This document shows positions 1-6,891 of a DNA stretch of 34,922 nt, piece after piece (position 1 is the first letter of the stretch; each line of letters opens with the position of its first letter). This DNA is from a virus. The notes beneath the pieces are model-generated. The model did no database searches. It saw only the letters and a list, made by a program, of their open reading frames with translations, and was not told the origin of the DNA. Position numbers and translations under genes: made by a program. The DNA is taken from positions 1 to 34,922 of the IMG/VR virus record IMGVR_UViG_3300030109_002114; one strand, written 5' to 3'.

Positions 1-59
1 CCTGAGTCATTATCTCCCCCTGCATTGACGATTGTATCTACTTTAATTTCACTTGCCAT
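1..59 (-). CDS. Tail fibre protein, N-terminal fragment (runs off left edge)
   Basis: Only the first 19 codons are in the window; the frame reads MASEIKVDTIVNAGGDNDS and continues past base 1. The start ATG overlaps the stop of the upstream gene (TAATG), and the GGAGAT of that gene's last codons supplies the ribosome binding site. MASEIKVDTI followed by a Gly/Asn/Asp stretch is an N-terminus I know from marine phage tail fibres, where it precedes repetitive beta structure. The fragment is too short for a firm assignment, but its position after two fibre genes supports it. Confidence 0.6.
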   Translation of the reverse strand, partial: MASEIKVDTIVNAGGDNDS

Positions 60-484
60 TATGCTAAATCTCCAAATAAAGATGAGTTCATTACAGTGTC
101 ATCATTATTGCCATGACTTCTTGCTGATACTGCTTTGTAAGAACTTGTAGTGCAAGTCGTACATCCACCAATTCTAGGATAATTTTTATTTCCATCGCTT
201 CTGTCCAAATGAGGAGAGTTATTACCAACGTAAGTAGTATTACCCATATTATTAGTCAAAGACACTAAGACAACAGCAGTTGCCTCATCAGTTTGAGAAG
301 CTGTGTTAAAAGTATCCCCTGCTGTATTTGAACCTATTGTTGTTCCAACTTGGTCAAAAACTGAAAACTGTTTAGCTAACCCCTGCTGTAAATTAGTAGT
401 CGCAGATGTACCTTCACCCAAGACACTTATACTGCCACCTGTGGTGCTACCTTTTAAATTATCTACTCTAAGTTCACTTGTCAT
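59..484 (-). CDS. Short tail-fibre-like protein of the GDLA family (copy A)
   Basis: A 141-aa protein related to three others at 2775-3188, 3185-3589 and 3589-4026. Shared parts are the beta-type start (SELRVDNLKG), a TTNLQQGLAK segment near residue 30, a middle resembling the DSFN..S.TD motif of marine fibre tips, and the terminal GDLA. The region of about residues 80-135 is unlike the other copies and includes a CTTC pair. The start overlaps the stop of the MPYIG fibre gene by ATGA, so translation is probably coupled. Family knowledge suggests an exposed virion tip or receptor-contact protein; that role is inferred. The start codon region (MTSEL) carries a partial GTTCACTTG match that may be chance. 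Confidence 0.6.
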   Translation of the reverse strand: MTSELRVDNLKGSTTGGSISVLGEGTSATTNLQQGLAKQFSVFDQVGTTIGSNTAGDTFNTASQTDEATAVVLVSLTNNMGNTTYVGNNSPHLDRSDGNKNYPRIGGCTTCTTSSYKAVSARSHGNNDDTVMNSSLFGDLA

Positions 485-945
485 AATATTGTATAAAATC
501 CATTAACTGTTAGCGTTGCTGATGCACCGACTGTAATAGGTCCTGCTGATAGGGCATTGGTTGTGCTACTGATTGTTATGTCAGCACTGATAGTCTGACC
601 ATTGGTTCGTATGATGCTGTCGTTACCCAAGAATGGATACCGTGAATCTGCCTCTGCTTTGGTATAACTATTGGCTATGCTAAATGCATCGTAGGCTACT
701 ATCTCTATAACATCGTTAACGGATGCACCTGTAACTAATACGACTGTCGTGCCTGTTGTGGAGGTATAGTCTGTTGCAGGTTTAAGTAATATACCATTCT
801 GATAGACATCGACATACTCACCATCTGAATATGTGAGCGTATTGGAATTAGCATCCGAACCAGAGAAAGATGTCTGCCCTGCTGTGGCTTGGTATATGAA
901 GCGTGTTCTAACGCCTTGGTTGGGTGCTTTTCCTATGTATGGCAT
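481..945 (-). CDS. MPYIG-type tail fibre protein (copy 1)
   Basis: A 154-aa protein starting MPYIGKAPNQGVRTRFIYQA, an N-terminus found on many marine phage tail fibre proteins. Residues 30-90 (TYSDGEYVDVYQNGILL, then DVIEIVAYDAF) match the usual beta-rich domain with a conserved Asp-Val-Tyr-Asn-Gly turn. After a short Tyr/Lys segment, the C-terminal 45 residues are Thr/Ser/Ala-rich and end TVNGFYTIL, parallel to the end of the other MPYIG protein at 4023-4472 (TINSGGNVAIL). An AGGATA site precedes the start. It is followed by a GDLA-family gene, the same order as at 4023-4472, which suggests the two-gene cassette was duplicated. Confidence 0.65.
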   Translation of the reverse strand: MPYIGKAPNQGVRTRFIYQATAGQTSFSGSDANSNTLTYSDGEYVDVYQNGILLKPATDYTSTTGTTVVLVTGASVNDVIEIVAYDAFSIANSYTKAEADSRYPFLGNDSIIRTNGQTISADITISSTTNALSAGPITVGASATLTVNGFYTIL

Positions 946-949
946 ATTG

Positions 950-1246
950 TTATCCTATCTTACTTGCGTCATCTCTTGCTTTACGATTTTTGTAGTCACT
1001 TCGTGCAAGAACTAATTTAACAAAGTCAGCTTGATTGCTTGGGATTGGGTCAGTAAAAGAACTGTCGTTCATCAACTTATCTGTCCACTCTCTTTGCATC
1101 CTCTTCCAACAGTTGTTTAATTTACCGTCTACTGCGTTCTGTATCCATGTATCCAACCCTGCGTTGTCTGTATCTGTATACAAGTCGTTTGCTAGTATTT
1201 GTTGTTGTAGGTCTGTTAGTGTAACTGTTTTTGTGTGATTTGCCAT
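950..1246 (-). CDS. Conserved phage protein of unknown function
   Basis: A 98-aa, soluble, mostly helical and polar protein starting MANHTKTVTLTDLQQQIL, with a good AAAGGAG site. The core (DLYTDTDNAGLDTWIQNAVDGKLNNCWKR, in two helices) and the C-terminal ARSDYKNRKARD are recognisable as a small protein often found among tail genes of marine phages. No enzymatic motif is visible. It lies between the C1q-like protein and an MPYIG fibre, so a part in tail assembly is possible but not shown. Confidence 0.6.
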   Translation of the reverse strand: MANHTKTVTLTDLQQQILANDLYTDTDNAGLDTWIQNAVDGKLNNCWKRMQREWTDKLMNDSSFTDPIPSNQADFVKLVLARSDYKNRKARDDASKIG

Positions 1247-1285
1247 TTTAATCTCCTTTAAGATATGTTATTTCGCATTGGCATA

Positions 1286-1930
1286 TTAACAGGCTAGGTA
1301 GCCTGAAAATGTACTTCCTGTTTGAACGTCACATTGTGCTGTTCCGTTATTAGGAATTCCTATTTGAACTTTTGCTGTATCATTTGCGTCCATATCTGCT
1401 AAAACTGCTATACACATTGTGTAGTAGGGAGCATCTCCATTATTGGCTTCATAGCTTTCTGGGTCTATTGTGTGAAAATAGTTACGATTAGATGTAGAGA
1501 GTATTACATCAAAATAGTTGTTAGCAGCATCCATGTTTTGAACATATATAGTTGTGTTTAATTGATACCTTCCTGTGACTGGTGCAGTAAAAGTGTTGGA
1601 TGCAAAGTCAGCGTTTTGGTCAAATCTTTCTGTGCCAAATACGACATCTGTGATAGCGTTAATAGGTATATTATTTTGAGCAGAAGCAGGTTGGGCTAGG
1701 AACGCAGGTTGTAGTGGCTTAGTGATTGCACCAGTAGCATCAATAACCATGTGTGATGTAGTGCCTAGTGTGGAGCCAAGACCTATAGTTAAACTGTCAG
1801 AACTATCATCTAGTCCTATATGAAAGTCTTGAGCGTTACCATCAAATATAATAGACCTATCTGACGCTGCTCCTCCCCCTAGTGTTAGGGGATTATCTAC
1901 TCCACCACCTCGTACTTTAGTTAACGCCAT
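1286..1930 (-). CDS. Virion surface protein with C1q/TNF-like jelly-roll C-terminus
   Basis: A 214-aa protein. The first 70 residues (MALTKVRGGGVDNPLTLGG and a repetitive Gly/Ser/Asp stretch) resemble fibre shafts. From about residue 74 to the end (PAFLAQPAS..., FTAPVTGRYQLNTTIYVQ, ... TFSGYLAC) the pattern matches the C1q-like fold used for trimeric surface proteins: an early aromatic-Ala strand, the F-x-AP-x-x-G-x-Y motif, and a terminal FSGYL strand. Such proteins occur as fibre tips or capsid decorations and may bind host glycans or proteins. GAGGT lies upstream of the start. The fold call rests on motif recognition, not on a profile search. Confidence 0.65.
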   Translation of the reverse strand: MALTKVRGGGVDNPLTLGGGAASDRSIIFDGNAQDFHIGLDDSSDSLTIGLGSTLGTTSHMVIDATGAITKPLQPAFLAQPASAQNNIPINAITDVVFGTERFDQNADFASNTFTAPVTGRYQLNTTIYVQNMDAANNYFDVILSTSNRNYFHTIDPESYEANNGDAPYYTMCIAVLADMDANDTAKVQIGIPNNGTAQCDVQTGSTFSGYLAC

Positions 1931-1938
1931 AATTTACC

Positions 1939-2310
1939 TCATGCGTAAGGGCTTGTACCCAATGTGCTTGTATCCCAAGCTGCTTTTAGTTTAGCCACAG
2001 TGTCTGCGTTTGTTATAGCCGATGCAGCAGGGGCATCTCTCAATGCCTTCTTCTTTGCTACAGAGGCTGCTTGTGCTGTTGAATCACTTGCTTCCAATGC
2101 TTTCATATAGACTACATCTTCTGCTTCTAACAAAGGCTTACGAACTTCTCTGATCTTCTCTTTGAATATCTTCTTAGCCTCCGTCATGTCTTCGGATATC
2201 ACGGAACCACTGAGCTTCCATGCGTTTCTAAAATGTCTGTCAGATGGCACAGTTGCAGTAGACGCATCTATGGTTGCCCCATCCTTATCTGTTATAAATG
2301 TTTTGGTCAT
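1939..2310 (-). CDS. Conserved tail-region protein, possible fibre assembly helper
   Basis: A 123-aa protein. The N-terminal third has the motif PSDRHFRNAWKLSG followed by a charged helix (DMTEAKKIFKEKIREVRKPLLEAEDV) and an Ala-rich C-terminus. The HFRNAWK motif recurs as TWRNAWK at the end of the neighbouring protein at 2320-2778, so the pair seem to share a small module. Proteins of this shape sit beside tail fibre genes in many marine phages and in some families act as assembly chaperones; here that role is only suggested by shape and position. An AGGAGA ribosome binding site is present. Confidence 0.55.
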   Translation of the reverse strand: MTKTFITDKDGATIDASTATVPSDRHFRNAWKLSGSVISEDMTEAKKIFKEKIREVRKPLLEAEDVVYMKALEASDSTAQAASVAKKKALRDAPAASAITNADTVAKLKAAWDTSTLGTSPYA

Positions 2311-2319
2311 TAGTCTCTC

Positions 2320-2778
2320 CTATGCCACTTGTTGATCTATCTTCCAAGCATTTCTCCATGTTCGATGTTGGGGAAGTTGCTCTTTCTTTACTATCAGCAA
2401 ACGCTTTCTATTGGCTTGCTCATAATCTCTCCACACCGTTTCAGGTATGTCTTTCTGTATTAGGTACTCTATTGCTTCTTCTTCTGTCATAGCTTTAACA
2501 GGTTCCGTGTTATGCAACAAGTATCCTCTTGTATGCTTTACAAAGTCAGGCTTTGCTTCGTCCTTCTTGAGTTCCCAATAGACCCACACAGGTGGTAGTA
2601 TCCCACCATTCAATGCACAAGCCATCCAATTAGGGTCAGGGTGTGTCACCTTTGCAGGTTCATCTAGGTTGTCAGGGTCTTCCCATACAATGCAATACTC
2701 ACTTCTGTATGGCTCTAGATTTTGCTTTGCCCACCCTAGTCTATCCCATAAATGTGTTCCTTGAAATTCTGGTGTCAT
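2320..2778 (-). CDS. Conserved phage protein with HPDPNW motif and FRNAWK-like tail
   Basis: A 152-aa protein rich in Trp and acidic residues. The segment VTHPDPNWMACALNGGILPPVWVYWELKKDE (about residues 44-74) is strongly reminiscent of a conserved hypothetical protein near marine phage fibre genes. The C-terminus TWRNAWKIDQQVA repeats the FRNAWK element at the start of the next gene's product, suggesting a common ancestor or binding partner. The start ATG overlaps the stop of the GDLA copy B gene, and the GGAGAT of that gene serves as its ribosome binding site. Function unknown. Confidence 0.6.
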   Translation of the reverse strand: MTPEFQGTHLWDRLGWAKQNLEPYRSEYCIVWEDPDNLDEPAKVTHPDPNWMACALNGGILPPVWVYWELKKDEAKPDFVKHTRGYLLHNTEPVKAMTEEEAIEYLIQKDIPETVWRDYEQANRKRLLIVKKEQLPQHRTWRNAWKIDQQVA

Positions 2779-3188
2779 GCTAAATCTCCAAAGTAGGCTA
2801 ACGACATAAACTCTGAATCTGTTTGAGTTTGGTCTGTATTTCTTGAGTCAAATTCTGCTTGGGTTGTGTTTTTAGTTGCGTCATGGTTAAAATATAAAGA
2901 CACCACATAAGACCCTCCATCATGCGTTCCTCCTCCAACATGGGTATATGTGGAATTATTAAAAGCATTAGTTACATTCATTTGCATTTTTCCTGTGGCA
3001 TTGTCTGTTATAGATGCAAAGTTAAAACTGTCATTAAATGCTGCTGTACCATCATTGTCAAAGTTGTTCCAAGCCTTACACAGCCCCTCTTGCACATTCG
3101 TAGTGGTAATATTCCCTGCACCTGCAACAATAGTGATGCTGTTCTTTGCATCCATTCCCTCTAGGGCATTTGTTCTTAGGGTACTCAT
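2775..3188 (-). CDS. Short tail-fibre-like protein of the GDLA family (copy B)
   Basis: A 137-aa paralogue: start STLRTNALEG, then TTTNVQEGLCKAWNNFD, then DSFNFASITDNATGKMQMNVTNAF (about residues 53-76), which matches the fibre-tip motif DSFNVSSITDNGTG known from cyanophage and pelagiphage fibres. A variable Gly/His/Thr-rich stretch follows, then the terminal FGDLA. It overlaps both neighbours by ATGA. The conserved parts are the two ends and the DSFN block; the variable part lies where receptor contacts would be expected, so a host-range role is a reasonable inference. Confidence 0.6.
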   Translation of the reverse strand: MSTLRTNALEGMDAKNSITIVAGAGNITTTNVQEGLCKAWNNFDNDGTAAFNDSFNFASITDNATGKMQMNVTNAFNNSTYTHVGGGTHDGGSYVVSLYFNHDATKNTTQAEFDSRNTDQTQTDSEFMSLAYFGDLA

Positions 3189-3589
3189 GCCAAGTCTCCC
3201 ATAACAATTAAGTCACACATAAACGCATCTATTAAAGAACTAGCATATGCAGTCACTAAAATTGAACCAGTAGTCTTTGAACTAAGACCACCTGCATAAT
3301 GGTTATCAAAACCGTCAACACCATATCCACTCTGATACATTACTCCTGCCCAATCATCATTTGCCATATCGTTGTTTATACTTACTGTAGTTTTTCCTGT
3401 TCCACCATCAGTTATACCACTTACGTTAAAACTATCTCTGATAGCTTGAGTGCTTGTTTGATTCCAATCACACCATGCTTTACCCAACCCCTGCTGTAAG
3501 TTGGTAGTTGTAGAGTTACCCTCTCCTGTGACGGCAATAGACCCTGCTGTTGATGTGCCTGTGAGTGTGTTTGTTTTGAGAGTTGCCAT
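3185..3589 (-). CDS. Short tail-fibre-like protein of the GDLA family (copy C)
   Basis: A 134-aa paralogue with the clearest family pattern: MATLKTNTLTGTSTAGSI, TTTNLQQGLGKAWCDWNQ, IRDSFNVSGITDGGTGKTTV, NNDMANDDWAG, then a divergent C-terminal part and the final MGDLA. Copies A and C share the SI.V.GEG segment after the start, so these two may be closest. The start ATG overlaps the stop of copy D (TAATG). No transmembrane segment or enzyme motif is visible. It is most likely a structural tip protein. Confidence 0.6.
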   Translation of the reverse strand: MATLKTNTLTGTSTAGSIAVTGEGNSTTTNLQQGLGKAWCDWNQTSTQAIRDSFNVSGITDGGTGKTTVSINNDMANDDWAGVMYQSGYGVDGFDNHYAGGLSSKTTGSILVTAYASSLIDAFMCDLIVMGDLA

Positions 3590-4026
3590 TATGCTAAATC
3601 TCCATTTACAGAACTAGCGTGTTTTCTGTCTATATATGCACCAGAGTGATAAGAGTTCTGCTTATAACTACCTGTCGCAACTGAGTCAATCCAAGGTGCT
3701 ATATCCGTCTGATTATCAATATATGAATGGGTTGGACAATAATCATCATTACTCATATTATTTGAAATGTTGATTGTTTGTTGACCTGTATTTGTATCTG
3801 TCAAAGAAGAAACATTAAAACTATCCTCTAATGCTGTACCATCTGCTGTTGTTTTATTCCAAGATTTAATTAATCCTTGCACAAGATTCTGTGTCGCTGC
3901 TCCACCATCAGAACGAAAGGTAGAATCATTATTCATAATAGACACAGTAGTTCTACCAGAAGTATCTACAGTTTGAGCCGTAGTGCCATTCGTATGCTTT
4001 ATATTTTGTACTAGAAGATTACTCAT
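3589..4026 (-). CDS. Short tail-fibre-like protein of the GDLA family (copy D)
   Basis: A 145-aa paralogue with a longer N-terminal part (SNLLVQNIKHTNGTTAQTVD and a TTVSIMNND strand) before the shared QNLVQGLIKSWN and LEDSFNVSSLTDTNTGQ blocks; it ends NGDLA. The last 17 bases of this gene with the next start are identical to the end of copy A (57-73 and 3587-3603). It starts by ATGA overlap at the end of the second MPYIG fibre gene. Its role is inferred as for the other copies. Confidence 0.6.
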   Translation of the reverse strand: MSNLLVQNIKHTNGTTAQTVDTSGRTTVSIMNNDSTFRSDGGAATQNLVQGLIKSWNKTTADGTALEDSFNVSSLTDTNTGQQTINISNNMSNDDYCPTHSYIDNQTDIAPWIDSVATGSYKQNSYHSGAYIDRKHASSVNGDLA

Positions 4027-4472
4027 AGTATTGCTACGTTTCCTCCAGAGTTAATCGTCAGTGTAATACCACTTGCTATGGTCAGAGGTCCTGTGACGTT
4101 AGCATTTTCTGTAGCCTCTATTGTCGTATTCACATCTAATGTCTGAGCATTGGTTCTAAACATACCACCGTTCTTAAATGTACCTTTGTTCTGTGTGGGT
4201 ATCGTAATACTTGTATCTGTTGCACCTAGATAGATAACAAAGATATTACCTGTTCCAGTTGATGGGGCTGCCGTAAACGTAAGGCTTGTACCATTGGGTA
4301 CGGTAAATGCGTCTACACTCTCCTGTATAACACCGTCAACGCTTACTACTATGTCTTCCTGATTAACAGTCTGGTTTAACGTAAAGACCGTTGTAGAGTT
4401 ATCTCCGTTAAACTCCTGCGTTGCAGGTCTTGATGAAAAACTAGAACCAACTTGACTACCAATATATGGCAT
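4023..4472 (-). CDS. MPYIG-type tail fibre protein (copy 2)
   Basis: A 149-aa protein starting MPYIGSQVGSSFSSRPATQEF, followed by the usual domain FNGDNSTTVFTLNQTV...DIVVSVDGVIQE..DAFTV (residues 20-60) and TGNIFVIYLGA. The C-terminal 45 residues (FRTNAQTLDVNTTIEAT..., ending NVAIL) align by eye with the C-terminus of the 481-945 protein (IRTNGQTISADITISST...). The DGVIQ/AFTV block is a beta domain found in many marine phage fibre proteins. A strong AGGAGGAG site precedes the start. It heads the cassette followed by GDLA copies D, C and B. Confidence 0.7.
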   Translation of the reverse strand: MPYIGSQVGSSFSSRPATQEFNGDNSTTVFTLNQTVNQEDIVVSVDGVIQESVDAFTVPNGTSLTFTAAPSTGTGNIFVIYLGATDTSITIPTQNKGTFKNGGMFRTNAQTLDVNTTIEATENANVTGPLTIASGITLTINSGGNVAIL

Positions 4473-4480
4473 AACTCCTC

Positions 4481-4840
4481 CTATGTGCTAATGGCATCCA
4501 CAAAGCTAACGTAACAATTCAAAGACGCATCCGTGTTTGACTGCACAAATAACTGGTCACCGTTTTGTAAAACTATTTTACTGCCACCATCTATCAACTC
4601 TAAACTTGATCCAGAGGGAATGGGTGCATTCTTTATTAAATATACATCTAAGTCACTACCACCTGCTGCTGCTGTTCTTACAAAACAATCCACAGTTATC
4701 TGCGAGGTAAGTATATTTGCCATTCTTATTCCTACAATGGCATCATCAGAATCTGAGTCAAAAACTGCTCTCGCTGTAGTTCCTATATTGATATCGCTAG
4801 TGCTGTCTTTCGCTACTGCTCTTTCAAAATCTTGTGCCAT
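4481..4840 (-). CDS. Conserved small virion structural protein
   Basis: A 119-aa beta-rich protein: MAQDFERAVAKDSTSDINIGTTARAVFDSDSDDAIVGIRMANILTSQITVDCFV..., then IKNAPIPSGSSLELIDGGSKIVLQNGDQLFVQSN. The PIPSGSSLEL...KIVLQ.GD sequence is a motif I know from small structural proteins next to marine phage tail fibres. It has a good GGAGGA site and lies between the long fibre gene and the MPYIG cassette. It is probably part of the tail or fibre attachment; the exact position in the virion is unknown. Confidence 0.65.
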   Translation of the reverse strand: MAQDFERAVAKDSTSDINIGTTARAVFDSDSDDAIVGIRMANILTSQITVDCFVRTAAAGGSDLDVYLIKNAPIPSGSSLELIDGGSKIVLQNGDQLFVQSNTDASLNCYVSFVDAIST

Positions 4841-4850
4841 CTATCCTCCT

Positions 4851-6176
4851 TTACAATGCTATCGCCATTGCTGTGGCAAAACCTTTAGTGGCTGCTCCTA
4901 TATCAGATACAACCTCTGATGCACTTCTACTCTCTAAACCGTTAGCTGTAAATCGTGCAAACTCATCGTCAGCTACACTTGCACTGTCAATCTTAACTGC
5001 GTTTGTATTTGATATACCAAAAGTAAGAGAGGCTTGCCCTCCTATGTCACTTAATACTTCTGAGGTGCTTCTACTTTCTAATCCGTTAGCCGTAAATCTA
5101 GCGTATTCATCATCTGCTACACTGGAGCTATCTATCTTAACCGCATTGGTGTTGCTTATTCCAAAGGTCAATGATGCTTGACCTCCTATATCTGACAACA
5201 CCTCAGATGCTGATCGACCCTCTATCGCTGTTCCATCTATTCTTAGAAAGTCGTTATCCGCTGCACCTGATGTAAATGTTGCAACATTTCCACTACTTAT
5301 ACCTCCACTTGGTATGTCCGATGTTAACGCCACTGTTCCTGCTGAACTTGGCAAGGTAACTGTTACATCTGTTGTAGAAGCAGGTCCGATTAATGTTACA
5401 GCATTTGTGCCGTTGTCTGTGTCTTCCTTAAACAGTATTGATCCTGCTGCTGATGACGAGCCTGATAAAACAGGTGCTGTTAATGTTTTGTTTGTTAAGG
5501 TAGCCGTTGACGATGTTGATACTAAACGAGCATCACCACCTGTACTTGGTAAAGTTAGCGTGTTTGAGGCACTCTCTGAATGAGGGGCTGCCTTTACTAT
5601 CTGACCATGACTATTGTTCTCACAGTTAAACTGTATAGCTCCCTGATTGGTATTACCTTTTACCGTAACATGTCCTGTGCCGTTTGGAGCTAACTCTAAG
5701 TCTGCATTGGATGTGGTTACAATATCGTTGCCATTCAAGTCCAAATTGCCACCCAACTGAGGACTCGTATCGCTTACTACATCCACACCTGTAAGACTTG
5801 CACCACTACCACTAAAAGCAGTGGCTGTTACCGTGCCTCCTATAGCAACATTGTTACTACCATCTTCAACGACAATCTTACTTGCAGGAACGGTTATAAA
5901 TACATCCTTTGTTCCTGCCCCAAAGTTTACCAGATTATTGCTGTTAGAACTCGCTATTACAGATCGTGCTAACGTAGTACCAGAAGAGGTAAATGTTCCT
6001 AGACCAACCTCAAAAGCACCATTGGTATTATCAACAATAGAATAGTAGGTTGTATCAGAATTAGATAGATTAGCAGTAAAAGTCTCAAAGTTTGTAACTG
6101 CACCTGCCAAGGTGATTGTTCCTGTGCCTGTTGTCGTTGTTGTTTCACGAACTCTATCTGCTATTACAAATGCCAT
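4851..6176 (-). CDS. Long tail fibre protein with C-terminal tandem repeats
   Basis: A 441-aa fibre. The N-terminal domain (MAFVIADRVRETTTTTGTGT..., residues 1-115, including GTTLARSVIASSN) is a standard marine phage fibre attachment domain. It is followed by a Gly/Asn/Thr shaft with TGVDVVSDTSPQLGGNLDLNGND (about 130-152). Residues about 315-430 hold two full and one partial copy of a 54-residue repeat built on ASEVLSDIGGQASLTFGIS and FARFTANGLESRS. The repeats are nearly identical in protein but differ at many third codon positions, so they are old and maintained. AAGGAT precedes the start. Its adhesion role is known for the family; the receptor is unknown. Confidence 0.8.
   Translation of the reverse strand: MAFVIADRVRETTTTTGTGTITLAGAVTNFETFTANLSNSDTTYYSIVDNTNGAFEVGLGTFTSSGTTLARSVIASSNSNNLVNFGAGTKDVFITVPASKIVVEDGSNNVAIGGTVTATAFSGSGASLTGVDVVSDTSPQLGGNLDLNGNDIVTTSNADLELAPNGTGHVTVKGNTNQGAIQFNCENNSHGQIVKAAPHSESASNTLTLPSTGGDARLVSTSSTATLTNKTLTAPVLSGSSSAAGSILFKEDTDNGTNAVTLIGPASTTDVTVTLPSSAGTVALTSDIPSGGISSGNVATFTSGAADNDFLRIDGTAIEGRSASEVLSDIGGQASLTFGISNTNAVKIDSSSVADDEYARFTANGLESRSTSEVLSDIGGQASLTFGISNTNAVKIDSASVADDEFARFTANGLESRSASEVVSDIGAATKGFATAMAIAL
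4930..5215 (-). repeat. Tandem 54-codon repeats in the long fibre gene
   Basis: Two adjacent copies of a unit of about 162 bp, plus the start of a third, encode EVLSDIGGQASLTFGIS ... ADDE(Y/F)ARFTANGLESRS. The protein copies differ at only a few residues, while the DNA copies show many silent changes. Boundaries are approximate. Confidence 0.75.
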
Positions 6177-6607
6177 TATGCTATCCTTATTATTGCATTA
6201 CTTGAGTCAGCCGTTGGAAAAACTACAGTAAAATCACCAGAAGATGCCGACTTATCGGCTCCAAAATCTAAAACACATACAGATGTATCACCAGTGGTGT
6301 CTTCATTAAATATTAACGCCCCTCTAGCTGTAAGCGTTACATTGCTAAATGTAAGATCAGTAAAATCTGTAAGAGCCGTTGTGCTTGATGTGCTAGGGTC
6401 TACTCTTGTTAAGGTTCCACCCTTTGCTGTGTAGTTTGTTCCTGATACTTCATTACTTGTTGTATATTGTGTGGTTCCTTCACCTAAACTCGCACTTGAT
6501 GTATACAAGGCTAATTTAAAAGTATTACCCCCACTGTTTAGAAAATTGTGCTTTCCCTCTAGTAATTCTTTTTTAAAGGACGTACACATTGCCTGTGTTA
6601 TAGCCAT
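6176..6607 (-). CDS. Conserved virion structural protein (MAITQAMCTSF family)
   Basis: A 143-aa protein with N-terminus MAITQAMCTSFKKELLEGKHNF, then NTFKLALYTSSASLGEGTTQYTTSNEVSG, and a C-terminus VLDFGADKSASSGDFTVVFPTADSSNAIIRIA. This whole pattern occurs in a short structural protein found widely in marine and other phages beside the long fibre. It is beta-rich with no enzymatic motif. A good AAGGAG site is present, and its stop overlaps the fibre start (TAATG). It probably belongs to the tail or the base of the fibre; the detailed role is not known to me. Confidence 0.7.
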   Translation of the reverse strand: MAITQAMCTSFKKELLEGKHNFLNSGGNTFKLALYTSSASLGEGTTQYTTSNEVSGTNYTAKGGTLTRVDPSTSSTTALTDFTDLTFSNVTLTARGALIFNEDTTGDTSVCVLDFGADKSASSGDFTVVFPTADSSNAIIRIA

Positions 6608-6891
6608 TATAGTCTCCTTATATGTTCTGCAAGCTGTTCTTGACCTGCATCTTTGATAGCGTTGTAGATAGTTGTTCTGTCTGATTTTATAGCTTCTTTC
6701 ATGTAAAACGCTATAACTTTTTCTAGGTGTTCTTTGAAGGCTCTTGCCTGTTGTCTGACTTCTGGTGTAGCTGTATCACTTACTTCTACTATTTTATCAG
6801 AACATCTCTTAGCTATTTCTTCTGGAGTAAAGCCTCTGTTTTCTGTGGTGTGTACATTAACTATAGGTGTTTTAGGTAGTTCCATTAACAT
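6607..6891 (-). CDS. Conserved helical phage protein
   Basis: A 94-aa helical protein whose core, residues 20-94 (FTPEEIAKRCSDKIVEVSDTATPEVRQQARAFKEHLEKVIAFYMKEAIKSDRTTIYNAIKDAG...AEHIRRL), is a widespread small phage protein of unknown role located between adaptor and fibre genes. The start could be Met1 (6891) or Met3; AAGGAT upstream favours Met1. It overlaps the next gene by TAATG. No catalytic residues stand out. Confidence 0.65.
   Translation of the reverse strand: MLMELPKTPIVNVHTTENRGFTPEEIAKRCSDKIVEVSDTATPEVRQQARAFKEHLEKVIAFYMKEAIKSDRTTIYNAIKDAGQEQLAEHIRRL

Noticed and set aside
471-483. Partial GTTCACTTG match at a fibre gene start (and a similar one at 47-55)
   Set aside because: Only 9-10 bases agree, and the sequence is explained by the codons of M-(T/A)-S-E; not counted as sites although their orientation fits the left arm.
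1-4472. Diversity-generating retroelement acting on the variable fibre genes
   Set aside because: No reverse transcriptase gene and no template/variable repeat pair with adenine-biased changes was seen; variation looks like divergence by duplication.
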